DNA from: Mogibacterium sp.
GTDB taxonomy: Bacteria; Bacillota; Clostridia; Peptostreptococcales; Anaerovoracaceae
Direction of reading: 5' to 3'
DNA length: 64,000 bases
Assembly: GCA_017404265.1 (NCBI GenBank)
Contig: JAFRCS010000006.1
Coordinates: forward strand, 210,295 to 274,294
In this document: piece by piece, positions 52,355 through 60,759 of the stretch
How the letters are laid out: each line of letters starts with the position of its first letter
Position numbering within the stretch: the stretch's first letter is position 1
The notes under the pieces: generated by a model
Database searches by the model: none
Told to the model about the DNA's origin: nothing
The model's input: only the letters and a program-made list of their open reading frames with translations
Position numbers and translations under genes: made by a program

Positions 52355-53704
52355 ATGATAAACAAACTAAAAAGAAGATTCATAATACTCGCGATGGCGG
52401 CGCTGGCCATACTGCTGGCTGTCATCGTCGCGGGCATGAACATCATCAATTATGAAAAAGTCGTCAGCGATGCGGACGAGAGGATCGAAGTGATAGAAGA
52501 AAACTACGACAGATTCCTCAATGTACCGGGAGGTTCCTTCATGCCTCAGGGAGACATGATCGAACAGGACGACATGGATGACGATGAGGACTTCGATCCT
52601 GACGACATGTTCGACAGGGATGACGAACCGTTCTTCGGAAGAGGCGGAGAAAAGGGACCGTTCATGACCCGTGATGAAGCCGAAGAGTCCAGGTTCTTTA
52701 TTGCGACTGCAGGCGCTGATGGAGAGATCCAGCAAGTCAACGTCGAAAGGATATCTTCGGTCGACGAGGCCGAGGCCAGATCCTACGCGAAAGAGGCGCT
52801 ATCTTCCGGCAAGGATGAAGGCTTCGTCGGGGAGTTCAGGTACTCGGTCGAAAACGACGGACCGGGCATGCGCATAACCTTCCTCGACTGCGGAAGGGTG
52901 CTTGAATCTTTCAGGGATTTCCTGAGATACAGCATACTGATGTCGCTCGCGGGACTGGCGGTCATGTTTGGCGTCATCACGTTCTTTGCCGGCCGAATCG
53001 TAAGACCGGTGGCTGAGAGCTATGAAAAGCAGAAACGCTTCATCACCGACGCGGGCCATGAGATCAAGACTCCGCTCGCCATCATCAAGGCCAACATCGA
53101 CCTGATGGACATGGAGCTGGATAAAAAGAGGATCGACAAGGCCGAGCTTAAAGAAAACCTGGGCGACATCAACGGACAGGTCGACAGGCTCGCCGATCTG
53201 ACAAGCGACCTCGTCTATCTCTCGCGCATGGAGGAGGGAGACGGGCTCGTCATGTCAGAGATCCCGCTCTCCGACATAGTCAGTGAAACAGCGGATTCAT
53301 TCGGAGCGCTCGCGGAAGAACAGGGTAAAACGATAAAAGCTGAGATAGAGCCGATGATCGCCGTTCAGGGCAGCACAAAGGAACTTGAGAAGCTTCTTTC
53401 GATAGTCCTGGAAAACGCTATCAAGTACTCTTCGGATCCGCAGATAGACTTATCTCTGAAGAAGGATGGCAAGAACGCTGTGATAGAGGTCCGTAACCAG
53501 ACGGACAGCGAACTCTCCAACGAGTCGCTCTCACATGTCTTCGAGAGATTCTACCGCACTGACAGCTCCCGCAATTCTGCGACAGGCGGCCACGGCATAG
53601 GACTTTCTATGGCGAGCGCCATCGTTAATGCTCACGGAGGAAAGATCTCCGCGCATACAACGAGCGGAAGGGACTTCATCGTTACAGCGACGCTGCCGCT
53701 GTAA
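52355..53704 (+). CDS. Sensor histidine kinase with an acidic extracellular loop
   Basis: 449 residues. Two membrane segments (about 8-30 and 201-223) enclose an extracellular domain with a very acidic stretch at 67-91 (MDDDEDFDPDDMFDRDDE). The kinase core has H-box DAGHEIKTPLA (His about 235), N-box ENAIKYS, and a G-box GGHGIGLSMA. The acidic patch recalls PhoQ, which senses divalent cations and cationic peptides. Paired with the response regulator upstream; a strong terminator follows. Confidence 0.93.
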   Translation: MINKLKRRFIILAMAALAILLAVIVAGMNIINYEKVVSDADERIEVIEENYDRFLNVPGGSFMPQGDMIEQDDMDDDEDFDPDDMFDRDDEPFFGRGGEKGPFMTRDEAEESRFFIATAGADGEIQQVNVERISSVDEAEARSYAKEALSSGKDEGFVGEFRYSVENDGPGMRITFLDCGRVLESFRDFLRYSILMSLAGLAVMFGVITFFAGRIVRPVAESYEKQKRFITDAGHEIKTPLAIIKANIDLMDMELDKKRIDKAELKENLGDINGQVDRLADLTSDLVYLSRMEEGDGLVMSEIPLSDIVSETADSFGALAEEQGKTIKAEIEPMIAVQGSTKELEKLLSIVLENAIKYSSDPQIDLSLKKDGKNAVIEVRNQTDSELSNESLSHVFERFYRTDSSRNSATGGHGIGLSMASAIVNAHGGKISAHTTSGRDFIVTATLPL

Positions 53705-53765
53705 GAGCAGACCCGCAGAAACCGGAGCAGGATCCGGGAATACAAATCAGAAGCCAAAGAAAAAG

Positions 53766-53792
53766 ATCTCTGCCACGCGCAGAGATTTTTTA
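53766..53792 (+). terminator. Terminator of the two-component operon
   Basis: ATCTCTGC and GCAGAGAT form an 8-bp stem with a 5-base loop, followed by a run of seven T. Confidence 0.9.
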
Positions 53793-53796
53793 TTAC

Positions 53797-53828
53797 TTAA
53801 GTTTGGTTTAAGTTTCACCGGGTATCCT
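53797..53828 (+). promoter_or_regulatory. 11-bp direct-repeat operator and promoter of the VTC gene
   Basis: TTAAGTTT occurs at 53797-53804 and 53808-53815, 11 bp apart, followed after seven bases by a -10-like TATCCT (53823-53828). The repeats replace a normal -35, as expected for an OmpR-type activator. The same layout is found at 55166-55198. Confidence 0.6.
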
Positions 53829-53852
53829 ATGCACTGTAAAGGAGGTAACGCC

Positions 53853-54716
53853 ATGGGATATCAGGCGGTTTTTAAAAGATACGAAATCAAATATGTTGTA
53901 ACGGCAGAGCAGAAGGAGCGCATATTGAAGGCCATGGAGTCTTACATGGAGCTCGACCGTTTCGGGAGATCCACGGTCAGGAACCTGTACTTCGATACGG
54001 ATGACTTTGTGCTTGCCAGACATTCCATCGCCAAGCCTGACTTCAAGGAAAAGCTCCGTGTCAGAAGCTACTCGAAAGCTGACGCAGACAGCATAGTCTT
54101 TGTAGAGCTGAAGCGCAAGTTCGACGGCATCGTATATAAAAGAAGGATAGGACTTCCTGAGACAGACGCCATGAGATGGATGTCGGGTGTAAAAGACGGA
54201 GACATAATTGCGGAGCTTGAAAAGGAATCTCCGCAGGTCGCAGCCGAGATCGAATACTTCGCAGGCATGTACAGCGGACTCAGACCGGTCATTTACCTTT
54301 CGTATGACCGTGAGGCATACCGCATGAAAAAGGATCCGTCGGCCAGCTCCGATTTTAGAGTCACTTTCGACAGCAATATCTGCTGCAGGGAAAGCGAACT
54401 GACGCTCACATCGGATGCGTACGGAACATCCCTCCTCGAAGACGGAATGTATCTTATGGAACTCAAGTGCCCGGGAGCGATCCCTCTCTGGATGACGAAG
54501 ATCCTCTCGGAGGAGCATATATACAAAACCTCGTTTTCAAAATACGGCACCGCGTACTGCAGTTTCATGGAAAAGACGCCCTTCGAACGCTCGCAAGAAA
54601 TAGCAGCAGCAGGGTACAGAAGCTGGGCAGCAGCCATTGCAAATCAGAAAGACAAAAGCAAAGCCGGAAGATCCGGACACAGAAGGCCTGTGTTTGCCGG
54701 CAAAGCATCAGCATAG
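53853..54716 (+). CDS. VTC-domain (polyphosphate polymerase) protein
   Basis: 287 residues from the ATG after AAAGGAGG. The triphosphate-tunnel-like VTC domain is seen as FKRYEIKYVV, TVRNLYFDTDDF, FKEKLRVRSYS, FVELKRKFDGIVYKRRI and ELKCPGAIPLWM, with alternating Lys/Arg and Glu residues lining the tunnel. In yeast VTC4 this domain makes polyphosphate from ATP. Bacterial members lack the membrane domain and are often next to DUF4956 and beta-helix or CotH proteins, as here. Its activity in bacteria is mostly inferred. Confidence 0.88.
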   Translation: MGYQAVFKRYEIKYVVTAEQKERILKAMESYMELDRFGRSTVRNLYFDTDDFVLARHSIAKPDFKEKLRVRSYSKADADSIVFVELKRKFDGIVYKRRIGLPETDAMRWMSGVKDGDIIAELEKESPQVAAEIEYFAGMYSGLRPVIYLSYDREAYRMKKDPSASSDFRVTFDSNICCRESELTLTSDAYGTSLLEDGMYLMELKCPGAIPLWMTKILSEEHIYKTSFSKYGTAYCSFMEKTPFERSQEIAAAGYRSWAAAIANQKDKSKAGRSGHRRPVFAGKASA

Positions 54717-54760
54717 TAAACATAAGCTTTTCTTCATAAACAAACCTCATTACTTAGCAG

Positions 54761-54790
54761 AAGCCTCCGCCATGTGCGGAGGTTTTGCTT
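54761..54790 (+). terminator. Terminator of the VTC gene
   Basis: AAGCCTCCGC and GCGGAGGTTT form a 9-10-bp stem (one G-U) with a short loop, followed by TTTTGCTTT. Confidence 0.85.
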
Positions 54791-54796
54791 TGTTGG

Positions 54797-55123
54797 ATTG
54801 GTGCATGTTCCTTTGAAAACGGGAATGAGGCACCAATTTTTTGGTACACACATCCTCAAATCTGCCGAATGTGTACCAACGCAACGCCGATTCGGAATAG
54901 GGCCAGCCCTCTGAATAACAGAATATTTGCAATTAAGAATATTTATTCACGGTTATAACCGGCTTTCGTCAAGATTTATCAGGAACTGTACGCAAATAGA
55001 GGTTATGCAGTAGACGAATTTCAGTATGACGGTTCTGCGATTGGTACACAAAGAGCTGTTTTCCGGGTAGAGGCACCAATTTTTTGGTACACCTTTTGCG
55101 ATTTGACGACTCTAAGCACCAAT
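54797..55123. repeat. Four palindromic units in a 580-bp non-coding gap
   Basis: This is the only long gene-free stretch (54717-55297). Unit 1: ATTGGTGC (54797)/GCACCAAT (54830). Unit 2: TTGGTACACA (54841)/TGTGTACCAA (54870). Unit 3: ATTGGT (55040)/ACCAAT (55075). Unit 4: TTGGTAC (55084)/GCACCAAT (55116). A 23-bp core spanning the junction of units 1 and 2 (54827-54849) is repeated exactly between units 3 and 4 (55070-55092). The unpaired centres are 19-29 bases and differ. Function unknown. Confidence 0.75.
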
Positions 55124-55165
55124 GGAAGGAGAGATAAAAAATACAATCGCAAAAAATTCAGAAGC

Positions 55166-55198
55166 TTTTAGTTTCGTTTAAGTTTGAACCTCTATTAT
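55166..55198 (+). promoter_or_regulatory. 11-bp direct-repeat operator and promoter of the DUF4956 operon
   Basis: TTTTAGTTTCG and TTTAAGTTTGA are consecutive 11-bp copies (55166-55187). After a short gap comes TATTAT (55193-55198), the same spacing as at the VTC promoter. Confidence 0.65.
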
Positions 55199-55297
55199 GC
55201 GGGTGAAAAGAGAAGAAACATCTGCGGTTGGCGGTAGATATCAATGACAGTTTGCCGGGCCAGGCTGCGGAATGAAGGATATGCAGGAGGTAATTAT

Positions 55298-55993
55298 ATG
55301 TTTGAAGAACTGATAACAAGTATTTACGAAAGCCAGACGGCTGTTTCGATAAGTTTTGCGGATTTCGCGGCATCGTTCGCGGTATCCATCGCGCTGGGTC
55401 TGCTGATCTCGGCAGCCTACATGCACAACACACGCTATACCAAAAGCTTTGTGGCGACGCTCGCCATGCTGCCGGCCATCATATGCGTGATCATCATGAT
55501 GGTAAACGGAAGCGTAGGAACAGGAGTCGCTGTGGCAGGAGCGTTCAGCCTTGTAAGGTTCCGCTCGGTGCCGGGCACGGCCAAGGAGATCTGCGCGATA
55601 TTCCTGGCGATGGGTACCGGCCTTATCACAGGAATGGGATACCTTGGGCTTGCAGCTGTGTTCTCGGCGGTGCTCTCGCTGGCGATCATCATATTTAATC
55701 ATCTTGACCTTGGGTCGAAGAAGAATGCCGGCAGATATAAGAGCATAAGGATCATGATCCCTGAGGATCTCGACTACACAGGAGTGTTTGATGATCTCTT
55801 CGCGGAGTACACAAACTCGTGCGAGCTGGTAAACGTCAGGACTACAAACATGGGAAGCATGTTCAGGCTCACATACGATGTGACGCTGAAGGACCCTGAC
55901 AGGGAAAAGGAACTCATAGATAAACTGCGCTGCCGTAACGGCAACCTCGAGATCAACGTTTCGAGGCAGGGCTCGGCGGCAACGGAACTGTAA
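55298..55993 (+). CDS. DUF4956 membrane protein
   Basis: 231 residues from the ATG preceded by CAGGAGG. Four membrane segments lie in the N-terminal 140 residues, containing the conserved GAFSLVRFRSVPGTAKEI loop with its Arg residues, then a cytoplasmic ferredoxin-like C-terminal domain. DUF4956 proteins co-occur with VTC polymerases and surface beta-helix or CotH proteins in Bacillota; a role in moving or sensing polyphosphate or in export is possible but unproven. It is the first gene of the surface operon. Confidence 0.85.
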   Translation: MFEELITSIYESQTAVSISFADFAASFAVSIALGLLISAAYMHNTRYTKSFVATLAMLPAIICVIIMMVNGSVGTGVAVAGAFSLVRFRSVPGTAKEICAIFLAMGTGLITGMGYLGLAAVFSAVLSLAIIIFNHLDLGSKKNAGRYKSIRIMIPEDLDYTGVFDDLFAEYTNSCELVNVRTTNMGSMFRLTYDVTLKDPDREKELIDKLRCRNGNLEINVSRQGSAATEL

Positions 55994-56031
55994 ACAGGAT
56001 CGAAGATAAACCTCGGGAGGAGGGTGCAGAT

Positions 56032-57762
56032 ATGAACAAGGAATACAAAAAAGAAACATATAAGGACGCCGGGGTGGAGAAGAGCTTCACCACAAAGGCT
56101 CTGATATCCGTACTGGCACTGCTGCTGGCATTCGCGCTGACGCTTTCATCATGCGGGAGCGCGGCGGATAACGGGAGCTCTGCCGTGACGACAACGGCAG
56201 CTTCTTTGGACAATGCGGTCAGCAAATCCGAAATGTTCACAGAAAGGGATCTTTCGGACGACTATGATGAGAGCGAAGCGGAGACTATCACTCTCAGCGG
56301 TAACTCGGCAAAGACATCGGCCGCATCAGGAGTAAGCATTGATGGAAGCACGGTCACTATAAGTGCAGAAGGCGTGTACGTCGTGAGCGGCAGCTTGAGC
56401 GACGGACAGATAATAGTTGACGCGGATGATGCGGCAAAAGTGCAGATCGTACTCAAAGACGCGTCGGTAACAAGCTCGGATTCTGCTGCGCTGTATGTCA
56501 AGTCGGCAGACAAGGTCTTCGTGACAACAGCTGCAGGAACTGAAAACACTTTGGCTAACGGCGGAAGCTTCACGGCTGACGGCGACACCAATGTAGACGG
56601 AGCGGTATACGCGAAGGACGATATTACATTCAACGGAAGCGGAAGTCTGACCATCAGCTCGCCGGCAGGCCACGGGGTAGTAGGCAACGACGATGTCAAG
56701 TTCGGCGGCGGCACATATGTGATCACTGCGTCGGGACACGGCGTAAAAGCAAATGACAGCGCGCGCTTTGCAGAGTCTGACGTGACCATCACAGCCGGAA
56801 GCGATAAGGACGGCGTACATGTGGCGGATTCGGATGTCGAGGATGCGGCACAGTCTGAAAGCTTTTTCTACATGGCTGACGGCAGCCTGACGATAAACGC
56901 GCAGGATGACGGTATTCACGCTGACGCGAAGGTCATCATAGAAGGCGGAAGCATCATTATCAACGAGTCCTACGAGGGCATCGAAGGACTCTCGATACAG
57001 ATCAGCGGCGGCAGCACAACACTGACCGCGATCGATGACGGACTGAATGCTGCAGGCGGCAATTCCACAAGCGGCAACGGTGCCTTTGGAGGCGATGACT
57101 GGAACGGCGGCGGAATGATGAATGACGGCGGTACTGATGGAATCATAGTGATCAGCGGCGGCAATGTAAGCATTACAGCCGGTGGCGACGGTGTCGACTC
57201 GAATGGATCTGTTGAGATCACAGGCGGATACACGGTAGTGCAGGGACCGTCGAGCGGAGACACATCTGTACTCGACTACAATGGCACGGCGACAATAAGC
57301 GGCGGCACGTTCATAGGGACGGGCGGAGCCGGAATGGCGGAGAACTTCTCAAGCGCATCTCAGGGACTCATCGCTGTAAGCACCGGCAATCAATCGGCGG
57401 GAAGCAGCGTTACCCTCAAGGACGCTGCCGGCAATGTGATTGCGGAGGCCACGCCTGCGCTGGACTACGCGGTCGTATACATAAGCACAGAAGATATGGC
57501 CCAGGGCGAAACATACACCCTGGCAGCAGGAACATACAGTGAGAACATCACTCTTTCAGATATCATGTACAGCACTCTCAGCGGCGGCATGGGAGGCAGT
57601 TTCGGCGGAGGTGGTCCCCGAGGGGGAATGAACGAAGGCGGAATGCATGACGGCGGCAAAGACGGCATGAACGGCGACATGTTCCAGGGCGGTCCGGGAG
57701 AGGGACCGGGAACTGATGGTGTTACCGGTGCGACTCAACTGAAGGGTGACGAAGCTGCCTGA
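56032..57762 (+). CDS. DUF4353-type carbohydrate-binding-like lipoprotein with a flavinylation motif
   Basis: 576 residues. A signal peptide ends in TLSSC (lipobox; Cys about residue 41). The body is a right-handed beta-helix of repeated ITFNGSGSLTI-like and DGIHADAKVIIEGGSIII-like turns (DUF4353, annotated as carbohydrate-binding). A flexible Gly/Met-rich tail follows (about 515-560). The last residues contain DGVTGAT (562-568), the Asp-x-x-Ser/Thr-Gly-Ala-Thr pattern recognised by ApbE, which attaches FMN to the final Thr. ApbE is encoded 3.5 kb downstream. It is probably an extracellular, flavin-bearing surface protein. Confidence 0.85.
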   Translation: MNKEYKKETYKDAGVEKSFTTKALISVLALLLAFALTLSSCGSAADNGSSAVTTTAASLDNAVSKSEMFTERDLSDDYDESEAETITLSGNSAKTSAASGVSIDGSTVTISAEGVYVVSGSLSDGQIIVDADDAAKVQIVLKDASVTSSDSAALYVKSADKVFVTTAAGTENTLANGGSFTADGDTNVDGAVYAKDDITFNGSGSLTISSPAGHGVVGNDDVKFGGGTYVITASGHGVKANDSARFAESDVTITAGSDKDGVHVADSDVEDAAQSESFFYMADGSLTINAQDDGIHADAKVIIEGGSIIINESYEGIEGLSIQISGGSTTLTAIDDGLNAAGGNSTSGNGAFGGDDWNGGGMMNDGGTDGIIVISGGNVSITAGGDGVDSNGSVEITGGYTVVQGPSSGDTSVLDYNGTATISGGTFIGTGGAGMAENFSSASQGLIAVSTGNQSAGSSVTLKDAAGNVIAEATPALDYAVVYISTEDMAQGETYTLAAGTYSENITLSDIMYSTLSGGMGGSFGGGGPRGGMNEGGMHDGGKDGMNGDMFQGGPGEGPGTDGVTGATQLKGDEAA

Positions 57763-57777
57763 TGAAAGGAGACGGAC

Positions 57778-58929
57778 ATGAGAAACAGGTTCATAGCTCT
57801 TATACCGGCCTACGAGCCGGATGTGAAGATACTGGGGCTCACAGACGAGCTCAGAGAAAAAGGGTTTGACATAGTAGTCGTAGATGACGGAAGCGGTCCG
57901 GAATATGAGCAGATATTCGGGGAGCTAGCGGAAGGAGCTACGGTGCTGACCCATGCCGCCAACCGCGGCAAGGGCGCCGCTCTCAGGACCGGTCTTGAAT
58001 ACATCAACAAGTATATGGCTTACAGTGAGACCGTTCTGACTGTGAGCGGCGCGGTCAGCGTCTCCGGCAGGGACGCGGTCATAGTCACCGTCGACGCTGA
58101 CGGTCAGCACCTTCCGGATGACGTTCTGAGGGTCGCTGAGATCGCCGCGTCAAGGCCCGATGCTCTGGTCCTGGGCAGCAGAGATCTTGATGAAGACGTG
58201 CCCGCGCGAAGCAGGTTAGGCAACACCGTAACGAGACACGTATACAGTGCTGTCACGGGCGTACATGTACACGACACGCAGACGGGACTCAGGGCATTCC
58301 ACCGCAGCATGATCCCAAGGCTCCTTGAGATAGAAGGAGACCGCTATGAGTACGAGATCAACATGCTGATGCTGCTTGCTGCGGATGGTGTGCCTATAAT
58401 CGAGGAACGTATAGAAACGGTCTATGAAGACAACAACAGCTGCTCGCACTTCCGTACACTGCGCGACTCACTGAGGGTCTACAAAGAGATACTGAAATTC
58501 TCCGCATCATCGCTTGCGAGCTTCGTGATCGACTACTGCATGTACGCGCTGCTTCTGGCAGTCACCGGCGCAGCAGGCATAGCAGGCGGGCTGGTCATCT
58601 CCAACATAGGAGCCAGGCTCGTGAGCGGAACAGCCAACTACATGATGAACAAGAAGCTGGTATTCAAAAGCAGGACTGGCTACGCGAAGTCTGCTGCACA
58701 GTACATATTGCTTGCGGCATTCATACTGGCCGGCAACACGGTGATGCTCAGCACACTGGCGGGGACTCTGGGGATGAACAGGTTAATAGCCAAGCTGATC
58801 ACCGAAGCGGCATTCTTTGCCATCAGCTGGACGGTCCAGAGATACGTCATCTTCCACGCGGAAGAGGAACGCGAAGAAACATACGGCAGCATGAAGATAA
58901 GGAGGGGCTATCATGATACGGAGGCATAA
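57778..58929 (+). CDS. GT2 glycosyltransferase-GtrA fusion
   Basis: 383 residues. Residues 1-235 are a GT-A domain (LIPAYEPD, VVVDDGSG, NRGKGAALRTGLEYI, VDADGQHLPDDV, DTQTGLRAF), the DPM1-like polyprenyl-phosphate sugar transferase pattern. Residues about 240-365 carry four membrane segments of the GtrA/GtcA flippase family (FVIDYCMYALLL, ISNIGARLVSGTANYMMNKK). One protein thus makes the lipid-linked sugar and probably flips it. Its stop overlaps the next start by 17 bases. Confidence 0.9.
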   Translation: MRNRFIALIPAYEPDVKILGLTDELREKGFDIVVVDDGSGPEYEQIFGELAEGATVLTHAANRGKGAALRTGLEYINKYMAYSETVLTVSGAVSVSGRDAVIVTVDADGQHLPDDVLRVAEIAASRPDALVLGSRDLDEDVPARSRLGNTVTRHVYSAVTGVHVHDTQTGLRAFHRSMIPRLLEIEGDRYEYEINMLMLLAADGVPIIEERIETVYEDNNSCSHFRTLRDSLRVYKEILKFSASSLASFVIDYCMYALLLAVTGAAGIAGGLVISNIGARLVSGTANYMMNKKLVFKSRTGYAKSAAQYILLAAFILAGNTVMLSTLAGTLGMNRLIAKLITEAAFFAISWTVQRYVIFHAEEEREETYGSMKIRRGYHDTEA

Positions 58930-59839
58930 AAAACTTGCAGCGTACTTTCTGGCCCTGACCGTGTTCACGTCTTACGTGATGCTGGATACCTTCGTTATCA
59001 CAAGAGTATACGGCGTCGAGGATGCAAGCGACGCGGATCAAACAGAGATAGTCGAGCAGGATGCAGTCGGCACTGCCAATGAGGAGGCCGGTGAGCCTGT
59101 GATAACCGCTGACAGCTACAGCGACGGCAATATAAATATCAGGATGAGCGAATATACGGTGAACGACACCGCGGTATACCTTGCCGAGGTCAGCCTTGTC
59201 TCACCGGAATACCTTAAGACAGCCTTTGCACAGGAAGCCTATGGGAGGAATGTGACGGAGACGACATCAGACATAGCAGACAGCGTCAACGCCATCCTTG
59301 CCATAAACGGCGACTTTTATGGTACGCAAGAGAAGGGATATGTCATCAGAAACGGAGTTCTCTACAGAAACGAGGGATCCGCTGACCGCGAGGACCTGGT
59401 GATCTACGGGGACGGAAGTTTTGAGATCATCAGCGAAGGCGAGGTGAGCGCAGAGCAGCTCCTGGAAAACGGAGCAGTGCAGACGCTGTCGTTCGGGCCG
59501 GCTCTTGTCGAGGAAGGCGAGATCTCGGTAGGTCTGAATGAAGAGGTAGGTCGTGCGATGGCAAGTAACCCTCGCACCGCGATAGGGATCAAAGCGGATG
59601 GAACGTACCTGCTGACAGTCTCTGACGGACGCACAGATGAGAGCGAAGGGCTTTCGCTGTACGAGCTCGCGGAATTCATGCAGTCGATGGGAGCGGTCAC
59701 GGCATACAATCTTGACGGAGGAGGATCATCTACGATGGTCTTCAACGGAACGGTAGTCAACGATCCGACAGGCGGCCGTGCAGGTCATGGTTCGGGAAGC
59801 GAAAGGAGCGTGAGTGACATTGTATACATCGGATACTGA
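58913..59839 (+). CDS. Phosphodiester glycosidase (NAGPA) family protein, exported
   Basis: 308 residues. An N-terminal membrane anchor or signal (AAYFLALTVFTSYVMLDTFV) is followed by a NAGPA domain: VYLAEVSLVSPEYLKTAFAQ, LAINGDFYGTQEKGYVIRNG, PRTAIGIKADGTYLL, AYNLDGGGSSTMVFNG. The family cleaves sugars from phosphodiester links, for example on teichoic acids or capsule. Operon position after a glycosyltransferase supports trimming or remodelling of a surface glycan phosphate. Confidence 0.87.
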   Translation: MIRRHKKLAAYFLALTVFTSYVMLDTFVITRVYGVEDASDADQTEIVEQDAVGTANEEAGEPVITADSYSDGNINIRMSEYTVNDTAVYLAEVSLVSPEYLKTAFAQEAYGRNVTETTSDIADSVNAILAINGDFYGTQEKGYVIRNGVLYRNEGSADREDLVIYGDGSFEIISEGEVSAEQLLENGAVQTLSFGPALVEEGEISVGLNEEVGRAMASNPRTAIGIKADGTYLLTVSDGRTDESEGLSLYELAEFMQSMGAVTAYNLDGGGSSTMVFNGTVVNDPTGGRAGHGSGSERSVSDIVYIGY

Positions 59840-59858
59840 ATACAAAGATGAAAAAAGA

Positions 59859-60275
59859 ATGATGTCCACAGATTTGCTCAAAAGCGGGACTGCATACCTG
59901 ATCGCTTCGATACTTGTCGCAGCGGCGGGCTGGCTGTACGAACTGTTCAGCCACGGAGTATATTCAAACTACATGATATACGCCTTCATGGTGCCGCTTG
60001 CCTGCGGCGCGCTGCCGGATATCCTTGCAGCAGCGCGAGGCCGCCGCAGCAAAAAAAGAAGCGGCAACGTCGCTTCCGGCCTCAGGCTCGCGGCTGTCGT
60101 GACCCTCACGGCAGGCAGCCTGATAAAAGGGGTTCTTGATATCTTCGGAACCACCAACAGGCTCCTTGTGGTCTACCCAATCATCGGACTGGCGCTGGCC
60201 ATAGCGGCTCTCATCGCATTTATCTGGCAGAACAGAACCGTTAACGAAGAGCCCTCAGCATCAGCGCTGAGATGA
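59859..60275 (+). CDS. Small four-helix membrane protein, function unknown
   Basis: About 138 residues from the ATG at 59859; an ATG three bases later and a GTG-like start inside the previous gene (59814) are alternatives, none with a strong ribosome binding site. Four membrane segments alternate with a basic loop (AARGRRSKKRSG). I do not recognise the family. It is the last + strand gene of the surface operon and overlaps the convergent Gx transporter gene by 35 bp. Confidence 0.6.
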   Translation: MMSTDLLKSGTAYLIASILVAAAGWLYELFSHGVYSNYMIYAFMVPLACGALPDILAAARGRRSKKRSGNVASGLRLAAVVTLTAGSLIKGVLDIFGTTNRLLVVYPIIGLALAIAALIAFIWQNRTVNEEPSASALR

Positions 60276-60759
60276 CGCCGACCAGGATGCCGGCGGCGAT
60301 CCCGCTGAACATCAGAACAGGGAAATAGAAGAATATCCGCAGGTCCTCTATAAGGGCAGCCGCTACCAGCAGCTGTCCCAGGTTGTGGAGGACGCCCGCG
60401 GCCATGCTCACACCGGTCACTGAAAAGAGGCCGGTTTTTTTGAGTCCTATCATTCCCGCAAGGCTCAGCACCGCTCCTGCCAGCGAGTAAAGCATGCCAA
60501 AGAGGCCGTTGAACAAAAGCCCCGCAAGCACCACCCTGATGACGCTGACAGCAGCCGCGTCCTTGGCCCCGAACTTATACAGAGCCACGACTGTGACGAC
60601 ATTCGCTATGCCAAGTTTGATGCCGGGTATGCCCGGGTTATATGGTATAATTGCTTCGACATACGAAAAGATGAGAGCAAGCGCGGCCATGAGGCCTACT
60701 CTCGCTATGAAGGACGCGCTGAGACGCCCGGATGAAGACTTACGAGGTGACTGAGTCAT
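60241..60759 (-). CDS. Gx transporter family protein (RnfT/HepS-component-I-like)
   Basis: 172 residues with five or six membrane segments. PYNPGIPGIKLGIANVVTVVALYKFG and VIRVVLAGLLFNG are characteristic of the Gx transporter/heptaprenyl-diphosphate-synthase component I group. Relatives linked to ApbE and NusG-domain-II genes are thought to move flavin or a flavin precursor across the membrane. That fits here: NusG-domain-II and ApbE genes are adjacent. Start overlaps the NusG-like gene end by 20 bases. Confidence 0.8.
   Translation of the reverse strand: MTQSPRKSSSGRLSASFIARVGLMAALALIFSYVEAIIPYNPGIPGIKLGIANVVTVVALYKFGAKDAAAVSVIRVVLAGLLFNGLFGMLYSLAGAVLSLAGMIGLKKTGLFSVTGVSMAAGVLHNLGQLLVAAALIEDLRIFFYFPVLMFSGIAAGILVGVISALMLRALR

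Noticed and set aside
54797..55123. CRISPR array or integron attC sites
   Set aside because: The repeated core occurs only twice, 243 bp apart, spacers are irregular, and no cas or integrase gene is near.
54959..55170. Possible gene fragment of about 70 codons in the gap before the DUF4956 gene
   Set aside because: No start codon or ribosome binding site, runs across palindromic repeats and an operator; no family recognised.
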